This document shows positions 34,001-39,289 of a stretch of DNA of 40,862 bases, in pieces. This stretch comes from Candidatus Sabulitectum sp. (lineage in GTDB: Bacteria; Fermentibacterota; Fermentibacteria; Fermentibacterales; JCC-6): contig JAIOSV010000014.1 of assembly GCA_021107435.1 (NCBI GenBank), positions 1-40,862 of the forward strand, in the 5' to 3' direction. The notes under the pieces were generated by a model that did no database searches, was not told where the DNA came from, and saw nothing but the letters and a program-made list of their open reading frames with translations. The stretch's first letter is position 1. The number at the start of each line of letters is the position of its first letter. The translations under genes were made by a program, and so were the position numbers.

Positions 34001-34029
34001 TTGTTTGCGTCTTTTTTGTTTTGTATATT
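34001..34029 (+). promoter_or_regulatory. Candidate promoter of the radical SAM gene
   Basis: TTGTTT (34001-34006), 17 bp, TATATT (34024-34029; 5 of 6). It has the same hexamer style and spacing as the candidate at 9011-9039. Confidence 0.45.
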
Positions 34030-34062
34030 CCTGCTCAATATCTTAAGGGGAGCAAGGATTAT

Positions 34063-35700
34063 ATGAGTCGTAAATCGGCCGGTGATAAATATGATGAAAG
34101 AAGATGTGAGCTTCTCGCAGCGGAAAGAAGGCTTTCCACAGGGAACTCCGTTGGTGTGTTCGAAACTCTGATTGCTTTTCCTCGTGAGTATGCCCAGGCT
34201 ATGGGGCATCTTGCGTTTCACCGTTTGTACAAACAGCTTTCCACCTGGCCAGATACTCTCTGCGCCAGGGCGTTTTTGCCGGCAAAGGATGAGTACAACT
34301 GGAGGAAAAGACAGCATAAACCAGTAGACGCGCTTGATACCGGGAAATCTATTAAAGACTCTGATCTTCTTGTGTTTCTTATGCCCTCCGAGACAGACTG
34401 GTTCCCCGCTTTACAAATGATGGAACTGTCTGATATTACTTTCCGTAACTACCAGCGAGAGCACAAGTGGCCTATTCTGCTTGCGACGGGTCTCAGTGTT
34501 ACTGCCAATCCTATTCCCATGAGCAGTTTTTTCGATGCATTTATCATTGGAGAAACAGAGCCTACTCTGGGTCCTGTACTGGATATAATCAAGAGCCTCG
34601 GATCAAGAAGAAGACCCAAATCAGAGATTCTCGCAGGGCTTGCAATGCTTCCCGGTCTTTATGTACCTGCAATACACGGCATTGATCCCAAATTCTCTAT
34701 AATGCGCCAATGGGCAAGCTCAGACAGCATTGGAGCCCTAACCAATACAATCTCAGCTCATACTATACTGCCGAATACCTGCATACTGGAAATAGCAAGG
34801 GGATGTCCATTCAACTGCCGTTTCTGCATGGCTGGTTACCTGATGCTGCCTTACCGCGAACAGCGGGCGGAGGATCTGGAGCATAAGATCAATCAGATTC
34901 CAGATGATACTTCTCTGGTTTATGCAGCCTGCACACCGGATGGTCACGATGAGCTCCAGGAACTCATGGAGATTGCAGAAAAAAACAACCTGAAAGCCCG
35001 AATCAGCTCACACATGAAAGAGTCACCGGAGCTGGAGGAAGAACTTACAACAATTCTTGATGCGGAGACACTTGTTATTATGCCCGAGACAGGCAGTGAC
35101 AGTCTGCGAAAGGTTATCGGTAAATTCCGAACCAATGAGTCTTACTTCAAACTGGTACGGGAAGCATCTTCAGTCGTGAAAAGGATTCAGATTTGTTTTC
35201 AACTGGGAGTTCCCTTTGAGAACAGCAGTGATAGAGTCGCAATTATTGAATTTGTAACAACTGTTATGAGTATTTCGGATATTCCAGTATCTGTCCGTAT
35301 TGATCAGTTTATTCCCAGACCATGGACCGCCTTCCAGTGGACAGCCATGGCAAACCTGCGTGATGTCCGAGAGCATCTGGCGGAACTGAAGGAGAGCCTT
35401 GACAGCATAGGTATCCAGGAAGTCTCCGGTTTTGATCCTCGCGCTACTCACATTCATGCACTGCTTATTCGCGGCAATCAGGCTGTTGGCAGAGCATTGG
35501 AGGTTAAGCTTGAGGGTGTAGGCTGGAACACTGCTTTTGATCGTGCGGGACTGAGTATGAACAGTGTTTTTGCGGAAAAAGACCAGAACAAGAAACTTCC
35601 ATGGGAGTTTCTCAACATGGGCTTTGGCTACACCAGGCTCGCGCGTGAGTACCAGATGGCTCTCGCGGCTGAAGAGGAACGCAACACGGATACAGATTAG
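34063..35700 (+). CDS. Radical SAM protein with B12-binding-type N-terminus
   Basis: A 545-residue protein. The N-terminal half (about residues 25-200) follows the cobalamin-binding-like layout of large radical SAM proteins of the TIGR03960 kind: VGVFETLIAFPREYAQAMGHLAF, LLATGLSVTANPIPMSSFFDAFIIGETEPTL. The radical SAM core starts at CPFNCRFC (Cys248, Cys252, Cys255, a CxxxCxxC cluster), followed by PETGSDSLRKVIGKF and FIPRPWTAFQW. The substrate is unknown. I chose the ATG at 34063: AAGG lies 5 nt upstream and the residues before it look non-coding and hydrophobic. It is monocistronic between ftsZ and a bidirectional terminator. Confidence 0.8.
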   Translation: MSRKSAGDKYDERRCELLAAERRLSTGNSVGVFETLIAFPREYAQAMGHLAFHRLYKQLSTWPDTLCARAFLPAKDEYNWRKRQHKPVDALDTGKSIKDSDLLVFLMPSETDWFPALQMMELSDITFRNYQREHKWPILLATGLSVTANPIPMSSFFDAFIIGETEPTLGPVLDIIKSLGSRRRPKSEILAGLAMLPGLYVPAIHGIDPKFSIMRQWASSDSIGALTNTISAHTILPNTCILEIARGCPFNCRFCMAGYLMLPYREQRAEDLEHKINQIPDDTSLVYAACTPDGHDELQELMEIAEKNNLKARISSHMKESPELEEELTTILDAETLVIMPETGSDSLRKVIGKFRTNESYFKLVREASSVVKRIQICFQLGVPFENSSDRVAIIEFVTTVMSISDIPVSVRIDQFIPRPWTAFQWTAMANLRDVREHLAELKESLDSIGIQEVSGFDPRATHIHALLIRGNQAVGRALEVKLEGVGWNTAFDRAGLSMNSVFAEKDQNKKLPWEFLNMGFGYTRLAREYQMALAAEEERNTDTD

Positions 35701-35737
35701 CAGATAAAAAAGAAGCAGATAAAGAAGAATAGCAAAA

Positions 35738-35757
35738 GGGGAAGCGTGCGCTTCCCC
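35738..35757. terminator. Bidirectional terminator between the radical SAM gene and rpmB
   Basis: A perfect 8-bp stem GGGGAAGC / GCTTCCCC with GTGC loop lies between convergent genes. On the minus strand it is followed by TTTT (rpmB side). On the plus strand a C, then TTACTATTATTT, follows. Confidence 0.8.
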
Positions 35758-35783
35758 CTTACTATTATTTACACTAAAACAAT

Positions 35784-35972
35784 CTAGCCTTTTATGACCC
35801 TGCCGCTTTTAATACATGTTGTGCAGGCTTTGATTTTCTTCCGTCTGCCGTCGATTATCGCGCGCACACTCTGAAGATTTGGCTTGAACACATGCTTTGT
35901 ACGCTTCACAGAGTGACTTACCCTGTTTCCAACGGAGGGCTTCTTGCCGCATATATCGCACTTCCAGGACAT
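35784..35972 (-). CDS. rpmB: 50S ribosomal protein L28
   Basis: A 62-residue zinc-type L28: MSWKCDICGKKPSVGNRVSHS, RTKHVFKPNLQSVRA, and the second Cys pair in KACTTCIKSGRVIK. The pairs CDIC and CTTC make the C+ form. The ATG (complement of 35970-35972) has GGGAG upstream; a longer frame adds 15 unconserved residues. The gene stands alone with its own promoter and shares a terminator with the facing gene. Confidence 0.93.
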   Translation of the reverse strand: MSWKCDICGKKPSVGNRVSHSVKRTKHVFKPNLQSVRAIIDGRRKKIKACTTCIKSGRVIKG

Positions 35973-36007
35973 TATCGTCTCCCTTGTTGTTTCCAATATG
36001 AGTGCAA

Positions 36008-36036
36008 CATATAGCACATTCCCTGCATAAAATCAA
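36008..36036 (-). promoter_or_regulatory. rpmB promoter
   Basis: On the minus strand, TTGATT (36031-36036), 17 bp, TATATG (36008-36013; 5 of 6). The predicted start is about 36000, some 30 nt before the rpmB ATG. Confidence 0.6.
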
Positions 36037-36087
36037 GCTGGAACCTTTCGCTCAAGAAAATTGTATATATTGCAAGCGATAATTCGT

Positions 36088-36438
36088 GGGGGCGACTGGT
36101 CTCGACGGGTGCGGAAGCGATTCCGCAGGAGCATGCCGAGGTTCCACCGGCCTCGTTAAAAAGGTGGGTATAGAAATAACTGCCGCATAATTAGCGACAG
36201 CTGACCGATAGAGGTCAGCCGTTCCTCCAGGTTGTGTCTTCAAGCCTGGAAGGGGCGTCGATTTGAAGACTGGCCGCCAACTCGTGTTTTCCGGGGGAAT
36301 CGGCGAGATTAATGGAAACTGGCCCGAGTGCGGCGGTCCGCAGCCAACACAAGGGCGAGAAACAAGAGCGGACTATGCATGTAGCGCCTGCCGAGTCCCC
36401 GTGACCGGACGCGGGTTCGAATCCCGCCGCCTCCACCA
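36088..36438 (+). ncRNA. ssrA: Transfer-messenger RNA (tmRNA)
   Basis: A 351-nt one-piece tmRNA that rescues stalled ribosomes. The 5' end GGGGGCGACTGGTCTCGACGGG-like start and the 3' end pair as an acceptor stem (GGGGGCG with CGCCTCC), including G3-U70, the alanine identity pair. The T arm is GCGGG-TTCGAAT-CCCGC, and CCA is encoded. Pseudoknot PK1 is clear: CGAGG (36137-36141)/CCTCG (36151-36155), with loop CCACC (36144-36148) pairing GGTGG (36163-36167). Helix 5 begins at GCTGACC (36200-36206)/GGTCAGC (36213-36219). The tag segment between PK1 and helix 5 is abnormally short: only GCC-GCA-TAA (36182-36190) gives the usual Ala-Ala end. The last 23 nt are duplicated at 38401-38423. AT-rich sequence with TATATT (36066-36071) lies upstream, but no clear -35. 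Confidence 0.95.
36416..36438 (+). repeat. Left copy of 23-bp direct repeat (attL-like), within the tmRNA 3' end
   Basis: The segment from TTCGAATCCC to CTCCACCA at the tmRNA 3' end is identical to 38401-38423; flanking bases differ on both sides. Tyrosine integrases commonly use the 3' end of ssrA as attachment site and restore the gene on integration, so this copy is likely element-derived. Confidence 0.8.
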
Positions 36439-36467
36439 CTTGCCAACAGCACCTAAGTCGTTGCCAG

Positions 36468-36504
36468 GGAAGGAAATAGCCAAGTGGCCATTCCCTCCAT
36501 TTTC
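36468..36504 (+). terminator. Imperfect hairpin with T-rich tail after tmRNA
   Basis: GGAAGGAAATAGCC (left arm, ending 36481) pairs imperfectly with GGCCATTCCCTCC across loop AAGT and is followed by ATTTTCTT. It probably ends tmRNA transcription in the present arrangement. The stem has two mismatches and a bulge. Confidence 0.45.
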
Positions 36505-36631
36505 TTCAATCTGCACCCATTGTGCATACGCATAGACAGTCACCGTTTGATTAAGGTCTGAGTGCTAACGAGTTCCAGAACTTCTTCGGGATTTGCTCCA
36601 GTATTTTAAGCGGTCTGAGAACATGGAAACC

Positions 36632-36660
36632 TTGACTTCATACTGAAACAAGCGTAAAAT
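36632..36660 (+). promoter_or_regulatory. Sigma70-type promoter of the element gene pair
   Basis: TTGACT (36632-36637; 5 of 6), 17 bp, TAAAAT (36655-36660; 5 of 6), 47 bp before the 36708 gene. Confidence 0.7.
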
Positions 36661-36707
36661 ACTAGCTTACTTTGATTATAAGACGACCTGGAAATTGAAA
36701 GGACAAT

Positions 36708-37223
36708 ATGATAGGGGTTTTGCTGTCGATTCTCATCCTCACCGGTATCAATCCTCGAGTTTCTCCAGACAGAATGAGCACCTTCACACTTTCCGGAGGG
36801 TATGGCAACAGAACTGGAAGCAACGCTGTATCCGGTTCTATCGCTATAAGAACCAATCTTGTAGTACATCTCTCAAAGTCACTGGAAATCGGGCTTGATG
36901 GCGGAGTCTACAACATTGAACAGGAACAATGCCCCGGGTTGGAAGATTATTCTCTGAAAAAGGGCATCATTCATGCAGGGGCCATTGGGCGCTACATATC
37001 TCAGGGTGCCAGATGGAGATCTTTCATGGAAATTGGTTGTGGATACTACTCGTGGAATCAGAATTTTCTGGGATACAGCAGTGGAGGGGGACTGCGATAC
37101 TATCCTGCCGAATCAAATTATTTCTATTGCCTTGAGGGTAAGTGGCATGACAACATTCAGATTTTGTCTGAACCGTCTCCAGGATTTTTTACAATAACTG
37201 CAGGGCTTGGTTTATCATGGTAA
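36708..37223 (+). CDS. Predicted outer-membrane beta-barrel-type protein, unknown function
   Basis: A 171-residue protein I do not recognise. The short hydrophobic start (MIGVLLSILILTGINP) looks like a signal peptide. The rest alternates polar and hydrophobic residues with many Gly and aromatics (TFTLSGGYGNRTGS, GLDGGVYNIE, SFMEIGCGYYSW, GGGLRYYPAES), and it ends in a beta strand with terminal Trp (FFTITAGLGLSW), as outer-membrane barrels do. GAAAGG lies before the ATG. It overlaps the following lipoprotein gene by 7 nt, so the two probably act together. It lies inside the putative ssrA-integrated element. Confidence 0.6.
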   Translation: MIGVLLSILILTGINPRVSPDRMSTFTLSGGYGNRTGSNAVSGSIAIRTNLVVHLSKSLEIGLDGGVYNIEQEQCPGLEDYSLKKGIIHAGAIGRYISQGARWRSFMEIGCGYYSWNQNFLGYSSGGGLRYYPAESNYFYCLEGKWHDNIQILSEPSPGFFTITAGLGLSW

Positions 37224-37726
37224 CAGGCAAGGTTTATCTGCGTGCGGTATCCCTATCATTGATTATTCTTCTGCTGGTCTCCTGCGGTAGCAATACTCTT
37301 GTCCAGCTGCCATCAACACCTGAGGAAAAACAGTCTGTGATTTTGTCGCTTCATCCCGGTAATACAATACAATATTCTACAAAAGGATCCGATGTTCTAA
37401 ATGAAGGCGTGCTTCAGGAAGTGGCAGGCGACAGTTTATACATATGGTACAACGATACCGAAATCGGTGTTGCAGCCAATGAGATAGATTCCCTCTGGGT
37501 CAGACAGCGATCTGTAAGATCCGGCATAAAAACAGGAGCAATAATCGGATGGTCCGCTGTTACCGGTTACGCCATTTTAGGAGTTCTCTACCTCGGTGCG
37601 ATAGGTGACAGTAGTGGCCATGTTCTTTTCCTGGCTTCTCTTGCGAGTGTTGCCGGGGCTGTTGGAGGCGGAGGAATCGGAGCCTGTGTGGGTGCAGCCA
37701 TACCCAAGTGGGAGCGCTTATTCTAG
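37217..37726 (+). CDS. Predicted lipoprotein with C-terminal glycine-rich membrane segment
   Basis: A 169-residue protein of unknown function. The N-terminus is a lipoprotein signal: KVYLRAVSLSLIILLLVSCGS, with lipobox LVSC and Cys24 as acylation site. Residues of about 40-110 form a small beta-rich region (HPGNTIQYSTKGSDVLNEGV, DSLYIWYNDTEIGVAANEIDSLWV). The C-terminal 60 residues are hydrophobic and glycine-rich (ASVAGAVGGGGIGACVGAAIP), like a glycine-zipper helix pair. It is second of a two-gene unit in the putative element. A role in the envelope is inferred; nothing more can be said. Confidence 0.6.
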   Translation: MVTGKVYLRAVSLSLIILLLVSCGSNTLVQLPSTPEEKQSVILSLHPGNTIQYSTKGSDVLNEGVLQEVAGDSLYIWYNDTEIGVAANEIDSLWVRQRSVRSGIKTGAIIGWSAVTGYAILGVLYLGAIGDSSGHVLFLASLASVAGAVGGGGIGACVGAAIPKWERLF

Positions 37727-38100
37727 TCAGCCGCGCAGAGAAAACTCAGTAATCCAGTTTCTGATGTAAGCAAAGCTGAGGCGGAAATGCAGAATAATCA
37801 GATATGATCAGCGCTTTCAATCCCTGGAACCGGAGATCTTGAACTATTCATGGAAAAGGCCGAAATTTCGTAGTCTATTCAGCACAATGTGATCGTCCCT
37901 GAAGATGGTCCAGGAGAGTACCTTTTCCTGATTCTGCCCGGAATGGTATGTGTAACCAAAAGAACATGCGAAGAGTTTAAGTTAACCTGATCCTGCCACA
38001 GCAGAGTGGACACTCAGTTAAGCTGATATCTCATACCTTTACACAGGGCAGCTATTGAGCACGATATTTTCTGTTCTGTCAATTCTGTCAGGTACCAGTA
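37727..38100. other. Gene-free stretch inside the putative element
   Basis: I see no supported gene, RNA or terminator. In the frame of the preceding lipoprotein there is protein-like sequence (SIPGTGDLELFMEKAEIS, then VPEDGPGEYLFLILPGM), but it is broken by TGA (37805-37807) and TAG (37871-37873). It may be a decayed coding region; two internal stops in 88 codons is not significant by itself. Confidence 0.4.
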
Positions 38101-38400
38101 GGCAGTAATCATTCCAAAGCTTCAAGAACTAAACGAGCAATTTTCGTCCTGGTTTCCTTCGGTAGATTCTCCCATGCATTGAAAACAAGCTGAAGATCCA
38201 AAGGTACTTCAGGCGTGGGCACATATACGGCACATTTTTTTTGCTCAGAACTGTCAGAGAACTGTGTGGTTTCTGTCGAAGACAGTCTTTGCCAGGGAGT
38301 ATCTCTCCTCTCCCAATGTCTTGGAATGCAAGGAATTGTAGAAGAAGTGTTAGAGTTCTGTTGTGTTCCTGGGGAATGTAATGAGTTGCACTGCAACAAT

Positions 38401-38423
38401 TTCGAATCCCGCCGCCTCCACCA
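38401..38423 (+). repeat. Right copy of 23-bp direct repeat (attR-like), displaced ssrA 3' end
   Basis: Perfect copy of 36416-36438 covering the T loop to CCA of the tmRNA, without the rest of the gene. It is probably the original ssrA 3' end pushed away by integration. Confidence 0.8.
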
Positions 38424-38440
38424 GAACAATACAGAAATCA

Positions 38441-38468
38441 CTTGCTCCTCATGAAGCAGGTTTTCTTT
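38441..38468 (+). terminator. Probable original ssrA terminator, displaced
   Basis: The stem CTTGCT (38441-38446)/AGCAGG (38455-38460), with an 8-nt loop, is followed by TTTTCTTT. It lies 18 nt after the CCA of the right repeat, the usual distance of a terminator from the end of ssrA. Confidence 0.6.
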
Positions 38469-38552
38469 AATATGCAATAATCCTGCAATACAGGCAGATC
38501 CCGCTTTTGCAGGGCTTGTCTCAAGAGGTGCGCCGTAAAGATATTCATAGTA

Positions 38553-39122
38553 ATGTCAAGAAACCATAAAAAACTGAGTGAAGCTGGAATTGATATGCAG
38601 ACAGAACAGACACACAGAATACATCATCCGTTTTCACCGTTTGTTCCTGAGGATTGCCATTCTTTGTTACTGGGGTCTTTTCCGGGGAAAGCTTCAACCC
38701 GTTCGGTAGTGCTCCAACCGGAAGACTGGTATTACGGAGCACCACGCAATCAGTTCTGGCCCATTATGAGAATGTTATTCCCCGACCGTGATCTGTCAAC
38801 AAAAGCTGCGAAAATGACATTGTTTGTTGATTCAGGTATTGCAGTCAGCGATATCATCCTGTCATGCATAAGAAGTGAGAATTCCAACATGGACAGCAAT
38901 CTCACCAAGAGAGCATACAACACCGCGATAATCCGCAGGATTCTGAAAGAGAATCCCATTCGAACAATTTTCTTTACAGGCAAAGGAGTTCAGCAGGAAT
39001 TTGTGCGGCATTTCCATTTTGATCATGCCATTAAGCTGATTACACTTCCGTCCCCCTCTCCGGCATATTGTAAAATGTCAATACGCGAGAAAGCTGAAGC
39101 ATACAGAGCAAATTTGCTTTGA
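38553..39122 (+). CDS. DNA glycosylase of the UDG superfamily, hypoxanthine-DNA glycosylase type
   Basis: A 189-residue base-excision repair enzyme. Motif 1 LLLGSFPGKAS corresponds to the LILGTFPS of the hypoxanthine-DNA glycosylase group (TIGR04274 / UDG family 6). APRNQFWPIMRMLFP, GIAVSDIILSCIRSENSNMDSNL and motif 2-like LPSPSPAY follow in the right order. The first 15 residues are not conserved and the ATG at 38553 has no good ribosome site; the ATG at 38598 (start MQTEQTHRIHHPF) is a likely alternative, giving 174 residues. It lies just outside the putative element. Confidence 0.8.
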   Translation: MSRNHKKLSEAGIDMQTEQTHRIHHPFSPFVPEDCHSLLLGSFPGKASTRSVVLQPEDWYYGAPRNQFWPIMRMLFPDRDLSTKAAKMTLFVDSGIAVSDIILSCIRSENSNMDSNLTKRAYNTAIIRRILKENPIRTIFFTGKGVQQEFVRHFHFDHAIKLITLPSPSPAYCKMSIREKAEAYRANLL

Positions 39123-39191
39123 CAATACTGATTGGGCATATCTTGCGGAAAGGGTTGAAAGCATTCTTCTTCAGTGGTTCCCTGTCTTATA

Positions 39192-39260
39192 AACGGGGGT
39201 AAAGAGTGAAAGAAGAAACTTTGAAGAAGCAGAAGGGTCTGTTTCACTGTTTACCCCGTT
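39192..39260. repeat. Long imperfect inverted repeat between convergent genes
   Basis: The left arm (39192-39211) pairs with the right arm (39242-39260) over 18 base pairs, with one bulged G and one G-G mismatch. The spacer is 30 nt. It has no clear T tract but lies between two convergent genes, so it could end both transcripts, or it could be a small repeat-family element. Confidence 0.6.
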
Positions 39261-39289
39261 CATGTCTCTTTGCAGCGGTCATCAATGTG

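Larger units (their letters stand above)
36439..38400. mobile_element. Putative ssrA-integrated genetic element, about 2 kb, probably a remnant
   Basis: The interval is bounded by the two 23-bp repeats. It holds a promoter, a predicted outer-membrane protein gene (36708), an overlapping lipoprotein gene (37217) and about 0.7 kb without a clear gene. No complete integrase is present; a minus-strand frame crossing the right repeat may preserve an integrase-like C-terminal tail. Relative to the tmRNA, what looks like the original terminator now lies outside the element at 38441-38468. The size suggests a decayed integrative element or a small satellite mobilised in trans. Confidence 0.65.
38109..38477 (-). 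pseudogene. Reading frame through the right repeat; possible integrase C-terminal tail remnant
   Basis: A 122-codon minus-strand frame. It starts outside the element and crosses the 23-bp repeat, where the tmRNA end translates as WWRRRDS, a common artefact of tRNA/tmRNA ends. Inside the element it ends with VPLDLQLVFNAWENLPKETRTKIARLVLEAL. This last part resembles tails I recall at the C-terminus of tyrosine integrases, or of frames beside their att sites (pattern DLxxVxxAWxxLPexxRxxIxxLVxAA). The catalytic domain is absent. Such a tail next to the repeat supports a lost or truncated integrase, but the match is from memory. Confidence 0.35.

Noticed and set aside
36215..36439. Minus-strand reading frame starting MVEAAGFEPASGHG within the tmRNA.
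   Set aside because: This is the well-known false translation of a tRNA/tmRNA 3' end; the tmRNA structure explains the sequence.
37727..37990. Continuation of the lipoprotein frame through TAG, TGA and TAG as recoded or selenocysteine-containing protein.
   Set aside because: Both TAG and TGA occur, no SECIS-like hairpin follows the TGA, and two internal stops in 88 codons is near chance. At most a decayed gene.
38020..38040. GAGTGGACACTC-like sequence resembling an IS3-type terminus.
   Set aside because: Short palindrome only; no second terminus, no transposase and no target duplication nearby.
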